Shown here in pieces: positions 44,970 through 53,248 of a DNA stretch of 64,000 nt. A program made the translations under genes and the position numbers. This DNA is from JAFNAG01 sp963721405 (GTDB taxonomy: Bacteria > Acidobacteriota > UBA6911). Below the pieces are notes generated by a model that was given only the letters and a program-made list of their open reading frames with translations, ran no database searches and was not told where the DNA came from. Numbering within the stretch: the stretch's first letter is position 1; each line of letters begins with the position of its first letter. Where the stretch lies: the NCBI GenBank assembly GCA_963721405.1, contig CAVRJA010000014.1:1116001-1180000 (forward strand), in the 5' to 3' direction.

Positions 44970-46787
44970 TCACCGAACGTGGATTGGATTCGCTTCCATC
45001 TGCGCGGCCCGGGCCTCGATTTCGCTGAGCTTCACGCTGCTCATGTGGCCCATGCCGCGACCGCTGGCGATGCTGCGCAGGACTCCGGCCGCAACCGCGG
45101 AAGCCTGGGCCACCGTGTCGGGGATGTCCTTGGGCCCTTGACACATGCCGGCGACGAAGATGCCGCCCCGTTCCGTGCACGTGGGGTCCCCGTTGTAGTT
45201 GAGCTCTGAAAACCAGCCGTCCGAGTCACGAGGGACTCCGAGCATGTTGGCCACGTCGAGGGTTCCCCGGGAGGGGACGACGCCCACGGCAAGGACCACC
45301 AGGTCGGCCGGCAACTCGATCAGCCGCTCGTCGACCATGTCCTCGCCCTTGATGACCATCTGTCCGTCGACTTCGTGGATCTGCGCCGTGCGGCCCCTGA
45401 TGATGTGGGTCCCCTCCGACTTGATCCGCTCCATGAATTCCTCATACCCTTTTCCGAAGGCGCGCATGTCGATATAGAACTCGTAGCAGGAGGCTTCGGG
45501 CAGCTTTTCACGCACCAGGTGCGCGAACTTGAGCGAATACATGCAGCATACCCGCGAGCAGTAACGGTTGTAGTTTTCGTCGCGGGAGCCGACGCAGTGG
45601 ATGATGGCCACGCTCTTCGGGGGGGGCGCCTCGGGGTCGGCGATCCACTCCTCGACTTTGGTGCGCTTGTTGAGCTTCTTGGTCTTGACGACAATCTTGC
45701 CGCCGGTCGGACCCGAGGCATTGGTCATGCGCTCGAACTCGATGGATGTCATCACGTTAGGCAGCTTGCCGTAACCGTAGCGCTCGACACGCTGAGCGTC
45801 GAAGAGGTCAAAACCCGTCGCGAGAATGATGTTGCCGACCTCGTATTCGACGATCTGGTCCTTCGCGTCAAGATTGATGCATTCCTTGGGGCACTTCTTC
45901 AGGCACGCTCCGCACTTCTTCCCCGCAGTCTGGATATAGGTGCAGGTCGCGGGGTCGACGAGGTATGAGTTCGGCACTGCCTGCGGAAACGGGATGTAGA
46001 TGGCTTTGCGGTGCGTCAGTTTTGCGTCGAACTCGCTCCAGACCGGGACCGGGCAGATCGCGGAGCACGCGTTGCAGGCCACGCAGGAGTCGGAGTCCAC
46101 ATACCGCGCCTTCTTGAGGACCTTCACCTTGTAGGCCCCCGGATTGCCGCTGACCTGCTGCACCTCGGCGTTGGTCACCAGCTCGATCATGTCGTGAATG
46201 CCCACCGCGACCATTTTCGGCGTGAGGATGCAGGCGGCACAGTCGAGCGTGGGGAAGGTCTTGTCGAACATCGCCATGTGGCCGCCGATGGTTCCCGTCC
46301 GCTCGATCAGGTAGACCTGTTTGCCCCCGTCGGCGATCTCCAGGGCGGCCTGAATTCCGGCCACGCCGCCGCCAATGATCAATGTGGCGGGATTGACCGT
46401 GGTTGACTTCGGCACGGCCACAAGAGGGAAGGGCACACCGTGGACCGCGCAAGCCAATATCGCCTTGTCGCGTTCCATCGTGTCGCCGGATGCGGCCCCG
46501 TGTTCGCGGAACGACGCCAGCCGGACCTCGTCGGGATTTCCCCCAGCCAGGGTCATCGCGTGCGTGAAGGCGGGTTTGAAATACCCCGGCGCGTCCCCGG
46601 CGAGAACAATCCGCTCAAATTTCTCGTTGCGGATTTCTTCGGCGAGCGCCCCGGCATCCAGCCGTGGGCGGAACCCCAGAAGCCGGACCTTCTCAACCCC
46701 GGGTAGATTGGCTGCGTAATTTGCGATTGCCTGGAAATTGATGCCGTGTTCAGGAAGGCTTCTCCCAATGAAAACGCCGATTTTCAT
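44970..46787 (-). CDS. HdrA-like flavoprotein, N-terminal/central type (set 1, HdrA1)
   Basis: 605 residues. The first 130 residues form an unusual leader without the CxCG motif of HdrA; its RIVLAGDAPGYFKPAF resembles a degenerate version of that domain. Then come the FAD loop (LIIGGGVAGIQAALE, about 136-150), DKTFPTLDCAACILTPKM (about 176-192), an inner ferredoxin (CVACNACSAICPVPVW, about 235-250) and a second Cys group (KKCGACLKKCPKECIN). The C-terminal double ferredoxin of HdrA is missing. A very strong GGAGGAGTGAGG ribosome-binding site precedes the ATG. It opens the set-1 hydrogenase unit. Confidence 0.88.
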   Translation of the reverse strand: MKIGVFIGRSLPEHGINFQAIANYAANLPGVEKVRLLGFRPRLDAGALAEEIRNEKFERIVLAGDAPGYFKPAFTHAMTLAGGNPDEVRLASFREHGAASGDTMERDKAILACAVHGVPFPLVAVPKSTTVNPATLIIGGGVAGIQAALEIADGGKQVYLIERTGTIGGHMAMFDKTFPTLDCAACILTPKMVAVGIHDMIELVTNAEVQQVSGNPGAYKVKVLKKARYVDSDSCVACNACSAICPVPVWSEFDAKLTHRKAIYIPFPQAVPNSYLVDPATCTYIQTAGKKCGACLKKCPKECINLDAKDQIVEYEVGNIILATGFDLFDAQRVERYGYGKLPNVMTSIEFERMTNASGPTGGKIVVKTKKLNKRTKVEEWIADPEAPPPKSVAIIHCVGSRDENYNRYCSRVCCMYSLKFAHLVREKLPEASCYEFYIDMRAFGKGYEEFMERIKSEGTHIIRGRTAQIHEVDGQMVIKGEDMVDERLIELPADLVVLAVGVVPSRGTLDVANMLGVPRDSDGWFSELNYNGDPTCTERGGIFVAGMCQGPKDIPDTVAQASAVAAGVLRSIASGRGMGHMSSVKLSEIEARAAQMEANPIHVR

Positions 46788-46908
46788 ACCTCACTCCTCC
46801 AAGGAGAATCACCATCAGGTTGGTGCCGCATGCCGTCAGAGCCAAAGGCCTTCATTCATGCGGGTGCAAGGTATTCAAAACGTGCGCCTGGGAGTGCACA
46901 CTAGTGGC

Positions 46909-46936
46909 ATTATAAGCATCCGTCATTCGGATGCAA
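46909..46936 (-). promoter_or_regulatory. Candidate sigma70 promoter with palindromic operator before hdrA1
   Basis: On the minus strand TTGCAT (46931-46936) and TATAAT (46909-46914) are 16 bases apart, 122 bases before the hdrA1 start. The perfect palindrome GCATCCG-TCATT-CGGATGC (46916-46934) fills the spacer and overlaps the -35 box, as expected for a repressor site. It could also be a hairpin at the end of the upstream small gene. No sigma54-type -24/-12 element was seen here. Confidence 0.5.
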
Positions 46937-47004
46937 CAACAATGCGCGCCTGCGCGAGATTCTGCGGGTGACGCTGCCGGCTCGCACTCTCCGGCCACCG
47001 TTTT

Positions 47005-47394
47005 TCAGCAGCGACATTCGGTCAAGCCGCAATTCCTGTAACGTGCCTTGACGGCCGGCACCTTCAGAATGCGTTCAACCTCCGGGCCGTTCGACATGGC
47101 CAGGCCCAGCAGGTCGATCCAGAATTCCACCCAGTTGTGGTTCGTCGAACTGTCGGCCGTGGTCAACGCCCCCTCGACCTGCGAGAGGTCGCAGCCCACC
47201 GAGCACACCGAAAAGCATCCGGACGCAATCTTGGTGCGCGCGCCTTCCAGCAGGAGATCCACGTCGCCGGGGATGCCCACGCTCCGCAGCTTCAGCGCAT
47301 CCCGCCACGCGCCGAGAACCGCCCAGCGCAAGCCGAATTGCTGCAGCACTGCCGCCTCGACGTTCGCCCTGTCTGTGTCACTGTCATTTCCCAT
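47005..47394 (-). CDS. Small Cys-rich protein of unknown function upstream of the set-1 operon
   Basis: 129 residues from MGNDSDTDRANVEA (GGAG 8 bases upstream; a GTG 9 bases earlier is also possible). Mostly helical by composition, it has two Cys groups: CFSVCSVGCDLSQVEGAL (about 59-76) and, at the very end, CGLTECRC. These seven Cys could bind an iron-sulfur cluster or zinc. I recognise no family. It lies on the same strand between the sensor kinase and hdrA1, so it may be made with either and may serve the hydrogenase. Confidence 0.65.
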   Translation of the reverse strand: MGNDSDTDRANVEAAVLQQFGLRWAVLGAWRDALKLRSVGIPGDVDLLLEGARTKIASGCFSVCSVGCDLSQVEGALTTADSSTNHNWVEFWIDLLGLAMSNGPEVERILKVPAVKARYRNCGLTECRC

Positions 47395-47477
47395 AATTTT
47401 CACTCCACGCTGCCACCCCGGGCAGGTTCATTCTGAGATTTGCCTCTTTCTATCGAACATTCTATCTCCGGCTGCAG

Positions 47478-49547
47478 TCATCCCCGAGCAACGGATTGCC
47501 CAGCCCGATCACCGCCGCCCTCTTGCTCCTGTTTTGCACTGCCATCCCTGACCTCGCGAGCAATGGGCAGCCTGACAGTGAAAGTAGCGCCTTTGGCCGT
47601 ACTCGAGGCTTCCACCTTGCCGCCGGCCCGCGTGACGATGCCGTGGACGATCGAGAGACCCAGGCCGGTTCCTCCGCCCACCTTCTTCGTGGTAAAGAAC
47701 GGTTCAAATATCAAACTCAGGATCTCGTCCGGGATGCCCTTGCCGGTGTCGCCGAACCGGATCACAACCTCACGAGCATGCTCGTCAATTCCGGTTTCGA
47801 CGGTAAGCGTGCCCGACTCCTCCATGGCATCGACCGCGTTCAGCGCGATATTGACCACCACCTGCTGCAGTTGCCCCGGATCGATGAGCGCCTGCAGATG
47901 ATCCGGCCTGAACTTCCGCACTGTCCGGACGTTCTGGAAGATCGACTGCTTCTGGAGGAGGGACAAGGTCCTGTCGACCACCTCGTTGATATCCGTGAGC
48001 GAGGGTGAAGCCGCGGACTGTCGTGCGAAATCGAGCAGGCTCTTGACCGTATCACGGCAGCGCATGGTCTGCTTGATGATGATTTCCAGATTCTGACGCA
48101 TCGGATTTCCCTCATTGCACTCCTCCAGCGCCAGCATGCTGAATGTCAGGATTCCTCCCAGTGGATTGTTGATCTCGTGGGCGACGCCCGCCGATAGCCT
48201 TCCAAGTGAGGCCAACTTGGCGGATTGGGCCATCTGGTTCTGCACTACGACGAGTTCTTCGGTGCGCTGTTTGACCTTCTCTTCCAGGGTTCGGCCCCAC
48301 TCCTCCAGTTCGCTCTTCATGGTGATGATGCTGGCCACCATCTTATTGAAGCGGTCGGCAAGGTGGCCGATCTCATCGTGCGAGGAGGCGTGGATGTTGC
48401 TGTGCTCGAAATCTCCGTCCGCGATTCGGTTGCTGGCCGCGACAATTGCTTCAAGCGGCTGGATCATGCTGCGGGTGATGATGTACGTCAATCCCAATAC
48501 CACCAGGACGCCGATTGCCGCCACAACCAGGAAGGTGAGCATCATGTCGGTGCGGACCGCAAGAAAGGGCTCTTCCTGCATTCCCACATAAAGCATGCCG
48601 AGAACCTTGCCGGCACGGCTGCGGAGGGGCTCATAGGCGGCAATTCGATAGTCGTTGACCACATAGGCGCGGCCGTACCAACGCTCCCCCTGACGCAATA
48701 CCGTTTGAGCCACTTCGGCCGACACCCGGGTGCCGACGGCGCGCTGGTTGGGGTCCTTCATCACCGTCGTGGCCACCCTGACATCGTCCATAAAAATCGT
48801 GACGGATCCGATGTCCAGGCCGGCGGACTGATCCACGCCAAATATGACGCGATTGATCTCACCTACCAGCTCGAAGTTTCGATTCAGCAGAACGCCGCCG
48901 TAGAGCACTCCGGCGGGCCCGGAGTCTGTCACTACCGGCGCGATCGCCAAAAGAACCAGGCCCGAGGCCACCCCGGTCCGCGAATCCGGCGTAGCCATGG
49001 GCACGGGGACAAACTGGAATCGCGCCTGTTGTGCCAGAGTCGGAGACTCCTGGTGCAGTTCCTCGCCGCTTAGAATCTCGGTGCTGGCCACAACATTTCC
49101 TGCCCGGGCTTCGGCCAGCAGGCTCGAGTACGACACCGTTCCGGCTGGAGAGGAAACAGAACTGCCTGCGGCGCCGCGAAAAACACTTCCGCTCTTTGCA
49201 TCCACGAAGGTGAGAAAATCGAGATTGTTTTCCTTCTGCAGCGTGCCCAGGGTTTCCCGAAGGCGCTTCGGGTCCTGGGAATGGCAGGCTGCTGCCAGTT
49301 GCTCCGCGCTTGCCGCCCAAGTGACCGCCTTGCGGACACTCTCCAGCCGCGCGGCATACACCATCCTCGCCGCCTCGAGGCCCTGCCGCACCCGTTTGAG
49401 CGCCTCGTTGCGCATTGCGCTGGTGATGATTCGAGACCCGATCAGGGTCGAGACAGCAGTTCCGCAGAGGACAATCAGCACGAAACTGATTGTGATCTTC
49501 TCCCTCAGCGACAAGTCCCTGAGAGGTTTGATCATATGGTCCCGCAA
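47478..49547 (-). CDS. Membrane sensor histidine kinase (Cache-HAMP-HisKA-HATPase)
   Basis: 689 residues. TM1 is about 15-35; an extracytoplasmic Cache-type sensor domain runs about 40-330 (ASTEILSGEELHQESP, VLLNRNFELVGEINRVIFG). TM2 is about 340-362, followed by HAMP and a coiled coil (WGRTLEEKVKQRTEELVVVQ). The H box is LSAGVAHEINNPLGGILTF (about 455), then N box VNIALNAVDAMEESG, G1 DTGKGIPDE and G2 GGTGLGLSIVHGI. The TTG start is favoured by GAGG 8 bases upstream; an ATG lies 4 codons later. It probably signals to the neighbouring receiver proteins. The ligand is unknown. Confidence 0.87.
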   Translation of the reverse strand: MRDHMIKPLRDLSLREKITISFVLIVLCGTAVSTLIGSRIITSAMRNEALKRVRQGLEAARMVYAARLESVRKAVTWAASAEQLAAACHSQDPKRLRETLGTLQKENNLDFLTFVDAKSGSVFRGAAGSSVSSPAGTVSYSSLLAEARAGNVVASTEILSGEELHQESPTLAQQARFQFVPVPMATPDSRTGVASGLVLLAIAPVVTDSGPAGVLYGGVLLNRNFELVGEINRVIFGVDQSAGLDIGSVTIFMDDVRVATTVMKDPNQRAVGTRVSAEVAQTVLRQGERWYGRAYVVNDYRIAAYEPLRSRAGKVLGMLYVGMQEEPFLAVRTDMMLTFLVVAAIGVLVVLGLTYIITRSMIQPLEAIVAASNRIADGDFEHSNIHASSHDEIGHLADRFNKMVASIITMKSELEEWGRTLEEKVKQRTEELVVVQNQMAQSAKLASLGRLSAGVAHEINNPLGGILTFSMLALEECNEGNPMRQNLEIIIKQTMRCRDTVKSLLDFARQSAASPSLTDINEVVDRTLSLLQKQSIFQNVRTVRKFRPDHLQALIDPGQLQQVVVNIALNAVDAMEESGTLTVETGIDEHAREVVIRFGDTGKGIPDEILSLIFEPFFTTKKVGGGTGLGLSIVHGIVTRAGGKVEASSTAKGATFTVRLPIAREVRDGSAKQEQEGGGDRAGQSVARG

Positions 49548-49610
49548 TCGGGCATCCTCACTTCAAGCCCAGCTCACATTCGCCTCAGGTGCTCTGCTTC
49601 CAACCGGTCC

Positions 49611-50765
49611 CTATGATTGAGAATTACTCTCTGCCCGCTCTTCCGCCGCGGAAAGGTGAACGAGGACGGTGGTGCCGCGGCTTTCCTCGCTGTTCACCTC
49701 GATGGACCCGCCAATCTCGGCAACGATTCTCCTGCAGATGACCAAACCGAGTCCGGTCCCGGGAATGTCCTGCGTTTTTTCCGACCTTACCCGAAAGAAC
49801 TCTTCAAACAGGCGCGGCATGCATTCTTGCGGAATGCCGACGCCGGTATCGCTCACCTCCAGTGTGATCCGTCCCCCGTTCAAAGAAGCGCGGATGGAAA
49901 CCGATCCCCCCGGACGGTTGTATTTGACGGCATTGCCCACCAGGTTGCCCAGAAGCATGCCGATGCTGTCACGATCACCACACACCGGGGTGAGGTTCGG
50001 CGGGATCTCCACGGCGATGGTTATGCCGGCGGCCGCGGGCAGCAGCCGCTGACCCTCGACAATTTCATCCACTATCGGGGCAAGCCGGCTGCTTGCGGAG
50101 CGATCGCAAAAGGCGCCGCGCTCGATCTTGGAGAGAGCCAGCCAATCCTGTATGAGCGTCAGCATCTCCGCGAGCCGCGCCTGAGAGCGGCTGACCCACT
50201 CGCCGGCCTTTTCCGGCAATTGGTTCTGAGACGAGTGGAGCAAGACGTCGAGATACTGTTTGACGGCCACAAGCGGACTCTTGAGTTGATGCGAGACCAG
50301 CGTGATGAACCTGCGCTCAACCTCATCCTTCTCGCGGCGCAAGCGCTCTGTTTCCTTGATCAACCGCCAGCGCTCCAGACCGCGGTCTACTATCAACCTC
50401 AACTCGTTTGGCGTAAAAGGCTTGGGCAGGAAATCATAGGCGCCTGCCTTCATCGCATCGACCGCGGTCTCGATTGTGGCGTAGCCGGTGATCACCACAA
50501 TTACCAGGTCGGGGTTTATCTTGCGGACGATGTCGATAACCTCGAAACCGTTCAGCTCGGGCATCTTGATGTCTACCACGAGGATCTGGGGATTGACCTC
50601 CTCGAGCCTGCGGATGCCGTCGCGGCCCGAGCCGAATGTCTCCACGCGGTAGCCGGCCTTCCTGAGAATCTGTTCGCACGAGAGACGCATAATCTCGTCA
50701 TCGTCAATCACGAGAACCAGGTTTTCTCCCGGCGGATTCGGCTGGGATGGGTTTGGCAATGCCAT
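49611..50765 (-). CDS. Hybrid REC-histidine kinase
   Basis: 384 residues from MALPNPSQPNPPG (GAGGG 5 bases upstream). The N-terminal receiver has LVIDDDEIM and the phospho-Asp in ILVVDIKMPELNGFE, then VVITGYATIETAVDAMKAGA and the Lys in DFLPKPF. The kinase core follows: FITLVSHQLKSPLVAVKQYL (His), NLVGNAVKYNRPGG, DTGVGIPQE and GTGLGLVICRRI. It has no membrane segment. This architecture suits an intermediate in a phosphorelay with the adjacent membrane kinase and the single receiver. Confidence 0.87.
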   Translation of the reverse strand: MALPNPSQPNPPGENLVLVIDDDEIMRLSCEQILRKAGYRVETFGSGRDGIRRLEEVNPQILVVDIKMPELNGFEVIDIVRKINPDLVIVVITGYATIETAVDAMKAGAYDFLPKPFTPNELRLIVDRGLERWRLIKETERLRREKDEVERRFITLVSHQLKSPLVAVKQYLDVLLHSSQNQLPEKAGEWVSRSQARLAEMLTLIQDWLALSKIERGAFCDRSASSRLAPIVDEIVEGQRLLPAAAGITIAVEIPPNLTPVCGDRDSIGMLLGNLVGNAVKYNRPGGSVSIRASLNGGRITLEVSDTGVGIPQECMPRLFEEFFRVRSEKTQDIPGTGLGLVICRRIVAEIGGSIEVNSEESRGTTVLVHLSAAEERAESNSQS

Positions 50766-50934
50766 ATGCTCCCTCATCTTGGCTTGAAAAAGCCTCTTCG
50801 ATCACCCACAGATCAGGAAAGGAAGCTTCGCCGCTAAAGGCGATTCCTGCTCACCGCCCCTGGCGCTGCGGGCGGAGCGAGATCCCCTCCAGATGCGGTT
50901 GGCAAAATCGGTGAAATCGACGACGGCTTTTCAT

Positions 50935-51375
50935 CTAGCCCGGCATCTTCAACGTGGCGGATGACCGCCTTTCACGTGTCGCGAGCAGACTCCTCACCCG
51001 GTCGAGGAACCCCGGAATGTCCAGCGGTTTTGTCAGGTAAGCGTCAGGTGTGATCATCGCCACTTCCGAAGCCCTGCTGTAAAGAGTGGCGGGGTCGAAC
51101 TGAATCGAGGACACCATGAGTATAGGAATGTTCTTCTTCAGTATGTACTCGTCGCGAAACTTGACTGCCTGATTTACTTCGTATCCTGCGGTTTCATATT
51201 CCATGATGATGTCCAAAACTATGAGGTCCGGCGAGTCGCTGACGATTTTCGACAAACCCTCACGGGCGCTCGCGGCACAAAGGACGGTGTATCCCTCGGA
51301 TTCAAGCAATTCGGTAAGTGAAGCTCGAAAGTCCGCATCGTCATCAACGATGAGGATCTTCTCCCCTGTTGTCAT
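50935..51375 (-). CDS. Single-domain receiver protein
   Basis: 146 residues. KILIVDDDADFRASLTELL (acidic pair at about 11-13), phospho-Asp in DLIVLDIIMEYETAGYE, the Thr/Ser switch in PILMVSSIQ, and Lys in AYLTKPLDIPGFL. The receiver sits alone without an output domain and has a long loop around EYETAGYEV, a variant seen in receivers of complex relays. GGAGGGC precedes the ATG. It is the first gene of the minus-strand run that leads through two kinases to hdrA1. Confidence 0.85.
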   Translation of the reverse strand: MTTGEKILIVDDDADFRASLTELLESEGYTVLCAASAREGLSKIVSDSPDLIVLDIIMEYETAGYEVNQAVKFRDEYILKKNIPILMVSSIQFDPATLYSRASEVAMITPDAYLTKPLDIPGFLDRVRSLLATRERRSSATLKMPG

Positions 51376-51796
51376 CACGCCCTCCGCATGACGGTTGATA
51401 GGATGACCGTTGATCTGGTATAAACGAAAACAGACTTACACCAAATGCGGACGGAGTGTCAAGCGAATCGGCTGCCACGCCTCCACGGATCGCGAGAGGA
51501 ATGAGAAGATCCCCCTCACGGGATCTCAAACGCCGCAAAGTTGTTGCGCCGGACGACGTTCGGGCCGTCATATCTTGCGGATTCTCGAAGTCCGGCGTCC
51601 CTGGTCAGAAGCAGCCGCCGGCCCGGTCCTTTCCGCCCGCAGCACCGGACGGGAAGTGAAAATGATATTAAATATGCAGAGCTTTGCGTGGGATTTGCCG
51701 GTTCCGGCACCTTGAAAGGCAGGGTGTCGCCCGGATGCCGGTGTCCGGAATTCGTGGTAGGTCCCGACATGCCCTCTGGAGTATGATCCGTTCACC
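51376..51796. other. Divergent gap between the two regulatory gene groups
   Basis: 421 bases. A minus-strand stretch (about 51516-51600) encodes RRLLLTRDAGLRESA, reminiscent of a PIN-domain end, but with no start, no catalytic acids and a broken frame. I see no firm gene. The region should contain the promoters of both divergent regulatory units. Confidence 0.4.
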
Positions 51797-52186
51797 ATGA
51801 ACACTCCGGCGGAAAATTGTAACTCCGACCAGTTCTTCCAACGATGCGGTTCCTGCGGGCAGTTCTGGAAGCACTGGCGCGATTTCGCCCTCGATCGGGG
51901 GATCCGCCTCATCGGTTTTCAGGCCTCTCCGGGCCTGCCGGACGCCAACCTGCTGATTTTCGAACACCGCTGCGGCAGCTCGACATCGATTTTGGCCAGG
52001 AGGCTGCGGCACATTCTTCCTGAGTCCCCGCAGGCACTCGATTTGCCGAACCTGTTCGGCAGCGACACCTGCAATCAACACTGCCGTTATCCGGAAAACC
52101 TCAGCGTCTGCGACCGCTCTTGCGTCAACGCCCGCGACCGGCAGTTGATACTCCTGCTGCTTAAAATGAAAGGTGAGCCGGCCTGA
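51797..52186 (+). CDS. Cys-rich protein of unknown function, first gene of the kinase/activator unit
   Basis: 129 residues. CGSCGQFWKHWRDFALD (about 17-33) is a probable zinc knuckle joined to an aromatic helix. The middle reads LIGFQASPGLPDANLLIFEH, then RCGSSTSILARRLRHIL. The C-terminal part has four more Cys (CNQHCRYPENLSVCDRSC). No family is recognised. The even predicted fold and conserved-looking patterns suggest a real protein, perhaps a redox or metal sensor for the kinase that follows on the same strand. Confidence 0.6.
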   Translation: MNTPAENCNSDQFFQRCGSCGQFWKHWRDFALDRGIRLIGFQASPGLPDANLLIFEHRCGSSTSILARRLRHILPESPQALDLPNLFGSDTCNQHCRYPENLSVCDRSCVNARDRQLILLLLKMKGEPA

Positions 52187-52375
52187 ACCGCCGGGCATCG
52201 CCAGATCCTTCGGACTGCGCCCGGAAAGTCAGATGCTCCCCCTTTGCCTCGACCAGAATGAATCGCCGCGGAGAGTGGCTGCGGGTCTGCGTGCGGGCCG
52301 CGCACCTTTGTCCTAAGTGGGATCGGTTTATGGGTTTATAATCATGGTCTTGCGATGGAAAAGGCAAAAGGAAAC

Positions 52376-53248
52376 ATGGCGGAGTCAAAGCGGAAACGCG
52401 GGGCGAGCGCGTCGCAACGCGCAACGACCGGGGCCCGTTCCGCTCAGGACCCGACGGCGCGTGGAGGATTGCTGCCGGACGCCGAAGCCAGGCCTCGGTT
52501 TCCCGACGCGGTGATGGATCGCATCCTGCGAAGCAACCGGTGCCTTCTGGTCTCCCGGCTTGCGGCGCCTATTGCGCATGAAATCATCAACCCGATCTCA
52601 GCCGCCGTGAACCTGGCCACATTGATGCAATGCCTCCTCAAGGAGGACGCTATCCCTGCGGAGCGGGGGACGGAGTTCCGCGGCTACCTGTCACAGGTCA
52701 TCGGTGAAACGACGCGCGCCGGGCGAATCGCATCGGAAATGCTGGCGTTTGTCCGTGCGTCCGGCACCGGCCCGGGCCGGCTCCACCTGAACAGGATCGT
52801 CAGGCAGACGCTGTCTCTGGCATCCCACCTGCTCAAGACCGAAGATGTAGAATCCCTCCTGGCGCTCAGGGACGATCTGCCCCGGGTCTTCTGTGACGGC
52901 ACGCAGATGCAGCAAGCGTTGCTTCACCTGATCGTGAATGCGGTGGAGGCCGTGGAGGGGTGCGAATGCCGCCGGGTCACGATCGGCACGCGTCTCAATC
53001 AGGACCGCCGCGCCGTCGTCATGGAAGTCCTGGATACGGGTCGGGGCATCGTGCCGGATCAGTTGCCGAGAGTATTCGATCCCTTCTTCACCACGAAGGA
53101 GCGGCCGGAAAACCTGGGTCTCGGCCTGACGATTGCGCGCAGGATCGTGGAGGCCTGCCGGGGTTCGATTGAGGTGAAGAGCCGGCCGGGTGAGGGCGCC
53201 TCAGTCACGATGTTGCTGCCGGCCTGCAGCGAGGAAGAAGATCGATGA
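52376..53248 (+). CDS. Soluble sensor histidine kinase
   Basis: 290 residues from the ATG after AAAGGA; an ATG at 52355 lies only about 13 bases after a TATAAT (52337-52342), so it may precede the leader. The N-terminal 45 residues are basic and disordered, with no sensor domain. H box: LAAPIAHEIINPISAAVNLA; N box: LLHLIVNAVEAVEGCE; G1: DTGRGIVPD; G2: NLGLGLTIARRIVE. No membrane segment is present. It may sense through the preceding Cys-rich protein. Its stop overlaps the start of the sigma54 activator (ATGA), so the two are a dedicated pair. Confidence 0.85.
   Translation: MAESKRKRGASASQRATTGARSAQDPTARGGLLPDAEARPRFPDAVMDRILRSNRCLLVSRLAAPIAHEIINPISAAVNLATLMQCLLKEDAIPAERGTEFRGYLSQVIGETTRAGRIASEMLAFVRASGTGPGRLHLNRIVRQTLSLASHLLKTEDVESLLALRDDLPRVFCDGTQMQQALLHLIVNAVEAVEGCECRRVTIGTRLNQDRRAVVMEVLDTGRGIVPDQLPRVFDPFFTTKERPENLGLGLTIARRIVEACRGSIEVKSRPGEGASVTMLLPACSEEEDR

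Noticed and set aside
51516..51600. PIN-domain toxin remnant (LLLTRDAGL)
   Set aside because: Only about 25 residues resemble a PIN end. There is no start, catalytic acid or antitoxin partner.
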